The position numbers were made by a program, and so were the translations under genes. Below the pieces are notes generated by a model. It searched no databases. It was not told the DNA's origin and saw only the letters and a program-made list of their open reading frames with translations. A DNA stretch of 64,000 nt from the NCBI RefSeq assembly GCF_030814835.1, contig NZ_JAUSVS010000005.1:62001-126000 (forward strand). The letters run 5' to 3'. Below, in pieces: positions 45,139-53,304 of this stretch (position 1 is its first letter; each line of letters opens with the position of its first letter). This stretch comes from Caulobacter ginsengisoli. Its GTDB lineage: Bacteria; Pseudomonadota; Alphaproteobacteria; Caulobacterales; Caulobacteraceae.

Positions 45139-45915
45139 ATGCGGGCGCCTCTGTTGATTGCTGTTTTGTGCCTGGGCCTGGCCGCCGGCCCCGTCCTGGC
45201 CCAGACGCGCCAGACTCCGCCGCCCCCCGAGTCTTCGAGCGGCGTCGACGCCGGCCAGATCGCCGGCAGCCTGTTGCAGCTGGCGCTGAAGAAGGCCGAG
45301 GAGAAGCGCAAGCGCGACGCGGCGCGCAAGGCCGCCGCTGAAAAGGCGGCCGCCGACAAGGCTGCGGCTGACAAGGCCGCCGCCGACGCCCAGCCCGCTG
45401 CGGCGCCGGCGCCCAAGCCGGCCGATCAGGCCACGGCCCGCCCGCCCAACGTCACCGCCACGCCGGCGGTCAAGGCCGCTCGCGCCGCCAACGCCAAGGC
45501 CGCCGCGCGCAAGGCCGCCGCGCGTAAGCCCAGGCCATCCGTCCGCCCATCGGAGCCAAAACCGCCGCCGCCCGTGCCGCCCCCGGCCGCCGTTGCGCCA
45601 AAGCCGCCGCCGCCCACACTCCCTCCGCCGGCCCCACCAACCGCCGTCCTGCCGCCGCCGCCGGCGCCGCCACCCCAGGGCCTTCCACCCGCCGGCTGGT
45701 TTGGGCTGGGCCTGCTGGCCCTCGCCCTCGCCGCGGCGGCGACCGCCCTGGCTCGCCGCCTGCTGTTCGTCCCGCCCACGCCGGGCGCTGTGGCGTTTCC
45801 CGATCCCGGCGAGCAATCCGTCCCGGCCTTTGCCCGCGCCGGCCCGGCCGTCACCCTCCTGGTGGGGCATGGCGCCGCCGAGCCGCTTATCGACTACCCG
45901 GAGACCGCCGGATGA
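45139..45915 (+). CDS. Exported Lys/Ala- and Pro-rich membrane protein (gene B2)
   Basis: A protein of 258 residues, same plan as B1. It has a signal peptide (LLIAVLCLGLAAGPVLAQ) and the segment VDAGQIAGSLLQLALKKAEEKRKRDAARK. Repeated KAAADKAAADKAAADA blocks, an AKAAARKAAARK stretch and a long proline run (about 130-185) follow. A membrane helix (GWFGLGLLALALAAAATALARRLLF) leads to a tail of about 50 residues (DPGEQSVPAFARAGPAVTLLV). The periplasmic part is likely extended or cell-wall associated, like TonB/TolA-type linkers but reversed in orientation. Stop overlaps C2 (ATGA). No known family. Confidence 0.78.
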   Translation: MRAPLLIAVLCLGLAAGPVLAQTRQTPPPPESSSGVDAGQIAGSLLQLALKKAEEKRKRDAARKAAAEKAAADKAAADKAAADAQPAAAPAPKPADQATARPPNVTATPAVKAARAANAKAAARKAAARKPRPSVRPSEPKPPPPVPPPAAVAPKPPPPTLPPPAPPTAVLPPPPAPPPQGLPPAGWFGLGLLALALAAAATALARRLLFVPPTPGAVAFPDPGEQSVPAFARAGPAVTLLVGHGAAEPLIDYPETAG

Positions 45916-46466
45916 CCGCCACGCTCAAGACCTTCTTCTGCCCCGACCCGGCCGCGCCCCTGGCCGGCCAGGCCGGGTTCGAGGCGGTGTTCGAGCAGGC
46001 CAGCCAGGTCAGCGGCCTGCCCAAGGCCGCCGCGCCGGGCCTGGCCAGCGCCTTCGCCACGGCGCTGGAGGACGTCTTCGCCCTGCCGCTGGGCCCGCTG
46101 CTGGAAGCGGCCTGGGGCAAGCTGGCCGCGCTGGAGGACGCCCGAACCTCGACCCTGGCCGACCCGAGCCTTTCGGCCCTGGCGCCGCTGCTCGACCATA
46201 AGATCACCTCGACCCATCGGCCGCATGTCGACCTGCGCTATGGCGGCAAGACCCTGGGCAAGGTCGAACTGGTCCTGGACCTGGCGCTTCAGCTCAAGGG
46301 AATCGAACTGGAGTTCCGGCGGGGCCGGGTGTCGGCCCTGCGCGGCGGGACCTGCCAGGGCAGCGGGACCCTGAGCCTGGGCGGCAAGACGCTGTTCAAG
46401 CGCCAGTCCAAGCCGTTTCCCCTGACCGGCCAGGTCAGTTTCGGCGAAGCGGCCAGCGCCCCCTAG
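45912..46466 (+). CDS. Unknown soluble protein with HRPxxDLxYGGK motif (gene C2)
   Basis: A protein of 184 residues and paralogue of C1. It has LPKAAAPGLASAFATALEDVFALPLGPLL, then STHRPHVDLRYGGKTL, VLDLALQLKGIELEFRRGRVSAL, GTCQGSGTLSL and FPLTGQVSFGE. The conserved CQG and GK residues are shared with C1. No signal peptide or membrane helix. Its ATG overlaps the B2 stop. The last 32 bases overlap the convergent sulfatase 3' end. Function unknown; probably binds the cytoplasmic tail of B2. Confidence 0.8.
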   Translation: MTATLKTFFCPDPAAPLAGQAGFEAVFEQASQVSGLPKAAAPGLASAFATALEDVFALPLGPLLEAAWGKLAALEDARTSTLADPSLSALAPLLDHKITSTHRPHVDLRYGGKTLGKVELVLDLALQLKGIELEFRRGRVSALRGGTCQGSGTLSLGGKTLFKRQSKPFPLTGQVSFGEAASAP

Positions 46467-47853
46467 GCCCGTTCTGCACCAGAAAGCCGGAGAGGGTGCG
46501 GTCGGCATGCCGGGCCCGCCAGCTCAGCATGTCCTGGGCCAGGGCCAGCACCGCCGCCGGATCGGTCAGCGGGGTGCGCCAGGTCGGGTCGGCGGCCAGG
46601 TCGAAGGCCAGCCAGCTTCCATCGGCGAAATGCACATAGGCGGCGGTCTCGGTGCGCAGGACCGCGAGGTTCATCTGCTCCAGCCGGGGATCGTCCGGAT
46701 CGGCCCGGCCGATCAGCGGGAAGCGCCAGTCGAACTCCCAGTGGGCGGCCTCGCGCCAGGTCTCCGCGGTTCCGGTCAGCCAGGGGGTCAGGGCCTGGCC
46801 GTCGGCCCAGGCCTCGACGCCCATGACCTGCGCCAGGGTCGGCAGCACGTCGACATTCTCGGTGAAGGCCTCGACGACCTGGCCGTGGCGGCCGGGATGG
46901 CGCGGGTCGCGGACCAGGCCCAGGACGTGATGGCTCTCCTCGAACCAGCCGGCCTTCTGGATCAGGCCGTGGTCGCCCAGCTGCTCGCCATGGTCGGCGG
47001 TGACCAGGATGAAGGTGTCGTCCCACTGGCCCGCCGCCTCCAGCGCCGCCCAGACCCGGCCGAGCTGCGCATCGACCTCGCTGATCATGCCGTAGTATTG
47101 CGCCCGCATCGTCGCCGGATCGGCCGGGAGCTTCAGGGCCCGGTTGCTGAGCAGCAGGTCGTGCAGCGGGTGGCGCTGGTCGGCCGGGGCGATGGCCTCG
47201 CCGACATCGGCCGGATCGTACAGGGTCGCGTAGCAGCCGGCGGCGTTGTAGGGCGGGTGCGGCCGCAGGTGGCTGAGATGGGCGAACCAGGGCCCGGTCT
47301 GCGCCCCCATCCAGTCCAGCAGCCGGTCGGTCAGGAAGGCGGCCATGCTGTGCTCGGCCGGCCGGTCGGATTCCCCGATCAGAACCTCCATCGGATCATC
47401 GCCGACGACGTGACCCAGCTCGCGCAGCCAGGCCAGCCAGGCGTTGGGCTTGTCCATCGGCAGGTGGCAGGTGGGCGCGAACCCCGGCAGCACGCCTTCA
47501 TAGCTCTGCAGGCGCGGATCGTCCGGGCCGGTGGTCTCGCGCGGATCGACCGCCTGGTCGGTGTAGCCGAACAGGGTGGGCTCATAGCCGGCCCGCCGCG
47601 CCGCCCAGGCGATGTTGTCCAGCCGCGCATCCAGCGGCGCGCCATTGGCCACCACCCGGTGGTTCATCTGGTAGAGGCCCGTATAGAGACTGGCCCGGCC
47701 CGGCCCACAGGGGGTGGACTGACTATAGTGGCGGGCCAGCCTGACCCCCTCCCGCGCCAGCCGGTCCAGATGGGGCGTCCTGACCAGCGGATGGCCCGCG
47801 CATCCCAGGCAGTCGGCGCGGAACTGGTCGAGGGTGATCAGCAGGATGTTCAT
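46435..47853 (-). CDS. Sulfatase / phosphonate monoester hydrolase family enzyme
   Basis: A protein of 472 residues. It starts NILLITLDQFRADCLG (metal-binding Asp) and has C49 in STPCGPGRASLYTG as the formylglycine site. TADHGEQLGDHGLIQK and WFEESHHVLGLVRDP are further sites. The CGPGR form and HGEQLGDHG are like the phosphonate monoester hydrolase/arylsulfatase branch, which can act on sulfate, phosphonate or phosphate esters. No signal peptide, so likely cytoplasmic. The ATG at 47853 (MNILLIT) is preferred over the longer frame. It overlaps gene C2 tail to tail. Confidence 0.9.
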   Translation of the reverse strand: MNILLITLDQFRADCLGCAGHPLVRTPHLDRLAREGVRLARHYSQSTPCGPGRASLYTGLYQMNHRVVANGAPLDARLDNIAWAARRAGYEPTLFGYTDQAVDPRETTGPDDPRLQSYEGVLPGFAPTCHLPMDKPNAWLAWLRELGHVVGDDPMEVLIGESDRPAEHSMAAFLTDRLLDWMGAQTGPWFAHLSHLRPHPPYNAAGCYATLYDPADVGEAIAPADQRHPLHDLLLSNRALKLPADPATMRAQYYGMISEVDAQLGRVWAALEAAGQWDDTFILVTADHGEQLGDHGLIQKAGWFEESHHVLGLVRDPRHPGRHGQVVEAFTENVDVLPTLAQVMGVEAWADGQALTPWLTGTAETWREAAHWEFDWRFPLIGRADPDDPRLEQMNLAVLRTETAAYVHFADGSWLAFDLAADPTWRTPLTDPAAVLALAQDMLSWRARHADRTLSGFLVQNGPRGRWPLRRN

Positions 47854-47915
47854 GCCGCCTATGGTCAAGCGGCGCGCCGATGCTATCAAGCTCTCAAAGC
47901 AAGCGAGGGGCGGCC

Positions 47916-48893
47916 ATGAAGACGCGCATCACCGAACTGTTCGGCATCAAGCACCCGATCATCCAGGGCGGGATGCATTTCGTGGGCTTCGCCGAACTGG
48001 CGGCGGCTGTGTCGAACGCCGGCGGGCTGGGCCTGATCACCGGCCTCACCCAGCGCACCCCCGAAGATCTCTCCAGGGAGATCGCCCGCTGCCGCGAGAT
48101 GACCGACAAGCCGTTCGGGGTGAACCTGACCTTCCTGCCCTCGGTCAACCCGCCCGACTATCCGGGCTATGTGAAGTCGATCATCGACGGCGGGGTCAAG
48201 ATCGTCGAGACGGCCGGCAACAACCCGGTCAAGTGGCTGCCCGCCCTCAAGGAGGCCGGGATCAAGGTCATCCACAAATGCACCTCGGTCCGCCACAGCC
48301 TCAAGGCCGAATCGATCGGCTGCGACGCGGTCAGCGTCGACGGCTTCGAGTGCGGCGGCCATCCGGGCGAGGACGATGTCGGCAACTGGGTCCTGCTGCC
48401 CCGGGCGGCGGAAGAGCTGAAGATCCCCTTCGTGGCCTCGGGCGGCGTCGGCGTCGCTTCGCAGCTGGTCGCCGCGCTCGCCATGGGCGCCGACGGCATC
48501 AACATGGGCACCCGCTTCATCGCGACGAAAGAGGCGCCGGTCCACGAGAACGTCAAACAGGCCATCGTCGCGGCCTCGGAACTGGACACCCGCCTGGTCA
48601 TGCGCCCGCTGCGCAACACCGAGCGGGTGCTGGTCAATGCCGGGGTAGAGCGGCTGCTGGAGAAGGAAAAGGCCCTGGGCGCGGCGATCAAGTTCGAGGA
48701 CATCATCCCCGAAGTCGCCGGCGTCTACCCCAAGATCATGCTGGAAGGGGTGATGGACGCCGGGGCCTGGTCCTGCGGCATGGTCGCCGGGCTGATCCAC
48801 GACATTCCGACCTGCCAGGAGTTGATCGACCGGATCATGAGCGAGGCGCAGACCATCATCCGCAAGCGCCTGGAAGGCATGCTGGCTGCCTGA
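47916..48893 (+). CDS. Nitronate monooxygenase family flavoprotein
   Basis: A protein of 325 residues. It has TELFGIKHPIIQGGMHFVG, AAVSNAGGLGLITGL, DAVSVDGFECGGHPGEDD and FVASGGVGVASQLVAALAMGADGINMGTRF. These are typical of NMO/FabK-like FMN TIM barrels that oxidise nitronates or reduce enoyl groups. The GAGGGG ribosome-binding site precedes the ATG at 47916. It heads a five-gene run that continues into glcDEF with gaps of 1-3 bases. That context is unusual and may indicate a role linked to glycolate or a related 2-hydroxy acid. Confidence 0.9.
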   Translation: MKTRITELFGIKHPIIQGGMHFVGFAELAAAVSNAGGLGLITGLTQRTPEDLSREIARCREMTDKPFGVNLTFLPSVNPPDYPGYVKSIIDGGVKIVETAGNNPVKWLPALKEAGIKVIHKCTSVRHSLKAESIGCDAVSVDGFECGGHPGEDDVGNWVLLPRAAEELKIPFVASGGVGVASQLVAALAMGADGINMGTRFIATKEAPVHENVKQAIVAASELDTRLVMRPLRNTERVLVNAGVERLLEKEKALGAAIKFEDIIPEVAGVYPKIMLEGVMDAGAWSCGMVAGLIHDIPTCQELIDRIMSEAQTIIRKRLEGMLAA

Positions 48894-48896
48894 TCG

Positions 48897-49142
48897 ATGA
48901 CAGAAGAACTGCCGCGCAAGCGCCCGCTCCTGAGCCTGAAGAACCCGCCCAAGCCGAAGGTGAAGCCCACGCTTCGCTGGAAGTGCAAGCCATGCGGCGG
49001 CATCGTCGTGCTGACCGGCAAGGAGACCGAGCCCGAGGTCATCCGCTGCCCGGCCTGCAACGCCCGCCTGGGCAAGGCCGGCCAGTTCCTCAGCGATCCG
49101 CCCGATGTGGACCATATCCGGGCCCGCAAGTTCACCGAATAA
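48897..49142 (+). CDS. Small zinc-ribbon protein
   Basis: A protein of 81 residues. A Lys/Pro-rich start (PRKRPLLSLKNPPKPKVKP) precedes a four-cysteine zinc ribbon: C30, C33 (CKPC), C51 and C54 (CPAC). The ribbon is the only recognisable feature. It lies 3 bases after the NMO stop and 1 base before glcD, so it is certainly co-transcribed. It may bind nucleic acid or a protein partner; no function is claimed. Confidence 0.8.
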   Translation: MTEELPRKRPLLSLKNPPKPKVKPTLRWKCKPCGGIVVLTGKETEPEVIRCPACNARLGKAGQFLSDPPDVDHIRARKFTE

Positions 49143-49143
49143 G

Positions 49144-50634
49144 ATGACCCTGTGCATGCCGCCCCCGGACCAGGCGGTGATCGCCCGTCGCGCAGCCATC
49201 GCGGCGGCGTTGCGGGCCATCGTTCCGGACGGCGTCATCGACGAGCCGACGGTGCTCAAGGCCTATGAGTCGGACGGCCTGACCGCCTATCGCCAGCCGC
49301 CGATGCTGGCGGTGCTCCCCGAGACAACGGCCCAGGTCGCGGCCATCCTGCGCTACTGCCAGGCCGAGGGGGTCAAGGTCGTGCCGCGCGGCTCGGGCAC
49401 CTCGCTGTCGGGCGGGGCGTTGCCGCTGGCCGATGCGGTGCTGCTGGGGATGGCGAAGTTCAACCGCGTGCTGGAGGTCGACTATGACGACCGCTTCGCC
49501 GTGGTGCAGCCCGGGGTCACCAACCTGGCCGTGACCCAGGCGGTCGAGGCGGCCGGCTTCTACTACGCCCCCGACCCCTCCAGCCAGATCGCCTGCTCGA
49601 TCGGCGGCAATGTCGCCGAGAACAGCGGCGGGGTGCACTGCCTGAAATACGGCCTGACCACCAACAATGTGCTGGGGGTCGAGCTGGTGATGATGGACGG
49701 CGAAATCGTCCGGCTAGGCTCCCGCCATCTCGATCCGGCCGGCCTGGATCTGCTGGGCCTGGTCGTCGGCTCCGAAGGCCTGCTCGGCGTCGTGACCGAA
49801 GTCACCGTCCGTATCCTGCCCAAGCCGCAGACGGCCAAGGCGCTGCTGCTGGGCTTCAGCACGGTCGAGGGCGCCGGGGCCTGCGTGGCCGGCGTGATCG
49901 CGGCCGGCATCATTCCGGCCGGCATGGAGATGATGGACCGCCCGGCCATCCATGCCGCCGAGGCCTTCGTGCGGGTCGGCTACCCGCTGGACGTCGACGC
50001 CCTGCTGATCGTCGAACTCGATGGCCCGGCCGCCGAATGCGACCACCTCGCCGCCGAGGTCGAGGCCATCGCCACGGCCAACGGCGCCGTCTCCTGCCGC
50101 GTCTCGACCAGCGAGGCCGAGCGGCTGGCCTTCTGGGCCGGGCGCAAGGCGGCCTTCCCGGCGGTCAGCCGTATCGCCCCGGACTATTACTGCATGGACG
50201 GCACCATCCCCCGGCGGCGGCTGCCCGACGTGCTGACCCGTATCAGCGAACTGGCCGTGCAGCATGAGCTGGGGGTCGCCAATGTCTTCCACGCGGGCGA
50301 CGGCAACCTGCACCCCCTGATCCTCTACGACGCCAACCAGCCGGGCCAGCTCGAGCGGGCCGAGGCGTTCGGCGAGGACATTCTGCGGCTCTGCGTCGAG
50401 GTCGGCGGGGTGCTGACCGGCGAGCACGGGGTGGGGGTCGAAAAGCGCGACCTGATGCCCCTGATGTTCAACGAGACCGACCTCGCCCACCAGCAGCGGG
50501 TCAAATGCGCCTTCGACCCGGACCTGTTGCTCAATCCCGGCAAGGTCTTCCCGACCCTGCACCGCTGCGCGGAACTGGGCCGCATGCATGTCCACGGCGG
50601 CGCGACCCGCTTTCCCGACATTCCCCGGTTCTGA
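49144..50634 (+). CDS. glcD: Glycolate oxidase subunit GlcD (FAD-linked)
   Basis: A protein of 496 residues of the FAD-linked oxidase (VAO) family. The FAD domain has VKVVPRGSGTSLSGGALPL and CSIGGNVAENSGGVHCLKYG. The C-terminal half has GVANVFHAGDGNLHPLILYD and GGVLTGEHGVGVEKRDLM, characteristic of GlcD. With GlcE and GlcF it oxidises glycolate to glyoxylate at the membrane. The ATG at 49144 gives a suitable length; 49156 is an alternative. Confidence 0.94.
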   Translation: MTLCMPPPDQAVIARRAAIAAALRAIVPDGVIDEPTVLKAYESDGLTAYRQPPMLAVLPETTAQVAAILRYCQAEGVKVVPRGSGTSLSGGALPLADAVLLGMAKFNRVLEVDYDDRFAVVQPGVTNLAVTQAVEAAGFYYAPDPSSQIACSIGGNVAENSGGVHCLKYGLTTNNVLGVELVMMDGEIVRLGSRHLDPAGLDLLGLVVGSEGLLGVVTEVTVRILPKPQTAKALLLGFSTVEGAGACVAGVIAAGIIPAGMEMMDRPAIHAAEAFVRVGYPLDVDALLIVELDGPAAECDHLAAEVEAIATANGAVSCRVSTSEAERLAFWAGRKAAFPAVSRIAPDYYCMDGTIPRRRLPDVLTRISELAVQHELGVANVFHAGDGNLHPLILYDANQPGQLERAEAFGEDILRLCVEVGGVLTGEHGVGVEKRDLMPLMFNETDLAHQQRVKCAFDPDLLLNPGKVFPTLHRCAELGRMHVHGGATRFPDIPRF

Positions 50635-50636
50635 AG

Positions 50637-51707
50637 GTGCATACGCCCAACAGCGTCCAAGACCTCTGCGACCTGTTCCGCGCGGGCGGGACGTTCGAAA
50701 TCCGCGGCGGCGGCAGCAAGGCCGAGATCGGCGCGCCGCGCGAGGCGCAACTGGTCAGCACGGCGGGGTTGGCGGGGGTCATCGACTACGACCCGGCCGA
50801 ACTGGTGCTGACCGTGGGGGCGGGGACGCCGCTGGCCGAGATCCAGGCCCTGGTCGCCTCCGAGAACCAGATGCTGGCCTTCGATCCCTTCGACCACGGC
50901 CCACTGTTCGGCCGCCCGGCCGGCGCGGCGACCATCGGCGGAGTCATCGCGGCCGGCGTCTCTGGATCGCAACGGCTGGCCCTGGGCGCCGCCCGCGACC
51001 ACCTGCTGGGGTTCGAGGCCGTCTCCGGCCGCGGCGAGCGGTTCATCGGCGGCGCCAGGGTGGTCAAGAACGTCACCGGCTACGACCTGCCCAAGGTCAT
51101 GGCCGGCAGCTGGGGGCGGCTGGGCGTCATGACCCAGCTGACCCTCAAGATCCTGCCCGCCCCCCGGGTTCGCGCCACCATGCTGGTCGAGGGCCTCGAC
51201 GTCGCGGCCGCCGTCGCCGCCATGACCGCCGCCCTGCGCGCGCCGCTGGAAGTCGCCGCCGCCGCCCATCTGCCGGGGATCGGGACAGGCCTGCGCCTGC
51301 AGGGCTTCGGCCCCTCGGTCGACGCCCGCGCCGCCCAGCTCCCCGGCCACCGGCTCAGCGAGACTGAGGGCGACGCTTTCTGGCAAGCCGCCCTGCCGCC
51401 CGCCGATGATCGCCCACTGTGGCGCGTGCATTGTCAGCCCAGCGCCGCCCTCGCCATCGTCGCGGCCCTGCCGGACCTCGAGACCCGGCTCGACTGGGGT
51501 GGCGGGCTGATCTGGCTGGCCGGGGAGGGCGATGTCCGCGCCGTGGCGGCGATGTATGGCGGCCAGGCCATGCTGGTCCGGGCGCCGGAAGCCATGCGGG
51601 CGGCCATACCCTGCGAGCACCCGCAGCCAGCCGGCGTCGCCGCCCTGTCGGTCCGGGTCCGCCGCGCCTTCGATCCGGCGGGGATTTTCGAGACTGGGCG
51701 GTTCTAG
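50637..51707 (+). CDS. glcE: Glycolate oxidase subunit GlcE (FAD-binding)
   Basis: A protein of 356 residues. EIRGGGSKAEIGAP, VLTVGAGTPLAEIQAL, and ATIGGVIAAGVSGSQRLALGAARDHLLGFEAV followed by VVKNVTGYDLPKVMAGSWGRLGVM are the usual GlcE FAD-binding segments. It lacks the long GlcD C-terminal region. The GTG at 50637 is 2 bases after the glcD stop and keeps the frame. It forms the GlcDEF complex. Confidence 0.93.
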   Translation: MHTPNSVQDLCDLFRAGGTFEIRGGGSKAEIGAPREAQLVSTAGLAGVIDYDPAELVLTVGAGTPLAEIQALVASENQMLAFDPFDHGPLFGRPAGAATIGGVIAAGVSGSQRLALGAARDHLLGFEAVSGRGERFIGGARVVKNVTGYDLPKVMAGSWGRLGVMTQLTLKILPAPRVRATMLVEGLDVAAAVAAMTAALRAPLEVAAAAHLPGIGTGLRLQGFGPSVDARAAQLPGHRLSETEGDAFWQAALPPADDRPLWRVHCQPSAALAIVAALPDLETRLDWGGGLIWLAGEGDVRAVAAMYGGQAMLVRAPEAMRAAIPCEHPQPAGVAALSVRVRRAFDPAGIFETGRF

Positions 51708-51709
51708 CG

Positions 51710-52978
51710 ATGCGCACGAACTTCACCCCCGCCCAGCTGGCCGACCCGGCCACCGCCGTCGCCGAGGCCGCCATCCGCAAGTGCGTCCATTGCGGCTTCT
51801 GCCTAGCCACCTGCCCGACCTATGTGCTGCTCGGCGATGAGCTCGATAGCCCGCGCGGCCGCATCTACCTGATGCAGGACATGCTGGAGAACGAACGGGT
51901 CCCGACCCCAGAGGTGGTCAAGCACATCGACCGCTGCCTCTCCTGTCTTTCCTGTACGACGACCTGTCCGTCCGGCGTGGACTACCAGCACCTAGTCGAC
52001 CACGCCCGCGCCTATGTCGAGCAGCGCTACAGGCGCCCGTGGATCGACCGGCTGATCCGGCGCGCGCTGGCGGCGGTCCTGCCCCATCCCGGCCGGCTGC
52101 GTCTGGCCCTGGCCTTGGCGCGGCTGGTCAAGCCTCTGGCCCCCCTGACCAAGGCGGTCCCGCCCGTCGCCGCCATGCTGGAGATGGCCCCGGATCGCGC
52201 CAGGCCGGCGCCCTCCAGCGCCAACGCCACCGTCCCCGGCGCCAAGGGCCGGGTCGCCCTGCTGCAGGGCTGCGCCGAGCCGGTGCTGGGTCCGCAGATC
52301 CGCGAGGCGACGGTGCGGCTGCTCAACCGCGCCGGCTATGACGTCATCTTCGCGACCGGCGAGGTCTGCTGCGGGGGCCTCGCCCACCACATGGGCCGCG
52401 ACAGCCTGGACGCCGCCCGCGCCAACGTCGCCGCCTGGACCCGCGAGATCGAAGGCCAGGGCCTGGCCGCCATCCTCACCGCCACCTCGGGCTGCGGGGT
52501 CACCCTGAAGGACTACGGCTTCATGCTGCGCGGCGAGCCTGAGTGGGCCGCCAAGGCCGCCCGGGTCTCGGGCCTCGCCCAGGACATCAGCGAGTTCCTG
52601 GCCGGCATCGACCTGCCGCCCGCCCAGCCCAAGGGCCTGACTGTCGCCTGGCATGCCGCCTGTTCGCTGCAGCACGGCCAGAAGATCACGACCCTGCCGA
52701 TCCGCCTGCTGGAGGCCGCCGGCTTCACCGTCCGCACCCCGGCGAACGCCCACCTCTGCTGCGGCTCGGCCGGGACCTACAACATCCTGCAGCCGGCCAT
52801 CGCCGGCCAGCTGGGCGAGCGCAAGGCCGCCAGCCTCGACTCCCTCGCCGCCGACGTCATCGCCACCGGCAACTTCGGCTGCTCGTTGCAGATCGGCCGG
52901 CGGGCGGGGACGCCGGTCGTGCATCTGGTCGAACTTCTGGATTGGGCGAGCGGCGGGCCGAGGCCGGCGAATCTCTAA
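51710..52978 (+). CDS. glcF: Glycolate oxidase iron-sulfur subunit GlcF
   Basis: A protein of 422 residues. Two 4Fe-4S motifs are near the N-terminus: CVHCGFCLATCP and CLSCLSCTTTCPSG. The C-terminal half has two CCG domains (EVCCGGLAHHMG and LCCGSAGTYNIL), as in heterodisulfide-reductase-like electron transfer subunits. It passes electrons from GlcDE towards the quinone pool. The ATG at 51710 is 2 bases after the glcE stop. The operon ends at foldback R3. Confidence 0.95.
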   Translation: MRTNFTPAQLADPATAVAEAAIRKCVHCGFCLATCPTYVLLGDELDSPRGRIYLMQDMLENERVPTPEVVKHIDRCLSCLSCTTTCPSGVDYQHLVDHARAYVEQRYRRPWIDRLIRRALAAVLPHPGRLRLALALARLVKPLAPLTKAVPPVAAMLEMAPDRARPAPSSANATVPGAKGRVALLQGCAEPVLGPQIREATVRLLNRAGYDVIFATGEVCCGGLAHHMGRDSLDAARANVAAWTREIEGQGLAAILTATSGCGVTLKDYGFMLRGEPEWAAKAARVSGLAQDISEFLAGIDLPPAQPKGLTVAWHAACSLQHGQKITTLPIRLLEAAGFTVRTPANAHLCCGSAGTYNILQPAIAGQLGERKAASLDSLAADVIATGNFGCSLQIGRRAGTPVVHLVELLDWASGGPRPANL

Positions 52979-53157
52979 ATCCTCCCCCGGAGGGGGAGGG
53001 GGACCATGCGGAGCATGGTGGAGGGGGTTTGAGCCTGCATCCAGGTGTCAGGAGAGAACGCGGCGGATCGGCTGAGCTCAGCGCCCACGCGTGGATGTAG
53101 GGGTTGACCCCCTCCACCACCCTTCGGGCGGTCCCCCTCCCCCTCCGGGGGAGGATT
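52978..53157. repeat. Foldback repeat R3, 28-bp perfect arms
   Basis: The arms at 52978-53005 and 53130-53157 pair perfectly over 28 bases (CCTCCCCCGGAGGGGGAGGG core, itself palindromic). Inner GGTGGAGGGGGT and ACCCCCTCCACC also pair. The layout is shared with R1 and R2. It overlaps the last base of glcF and separates it from glcB. Confidence 0.88.
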
Positions 53158-53227
53158 GGCGGAGCGGCGGCCGTTCGCGCCAAATTCTTCCCAGGATGAG
53201 CGGGTGTTGCGAGACATTCGGGATTTT

Positions 53228-53255
53228 TTGCCCCATCCCGGCTTTCCGCTAAGGC
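53228..53255 (+). promoter_or_regulatory. Predicted glcB promoter (TTGCCC-N14-GCTAAGGC)
   Basis: The -35-like TTGCCC (53228-53233), a 14-base spacer and the -10-like GCTAAGGC (53248-53255) lie 49 bases before the ATG at 53305. They match the same pattern as the element at 29950. Confidence 0.55.
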
Positions 53256-53304
53256 CGCGAGCCGATACATGGACCGCCGCACGAACCCACTGAGAACGCC
53301 ACGC

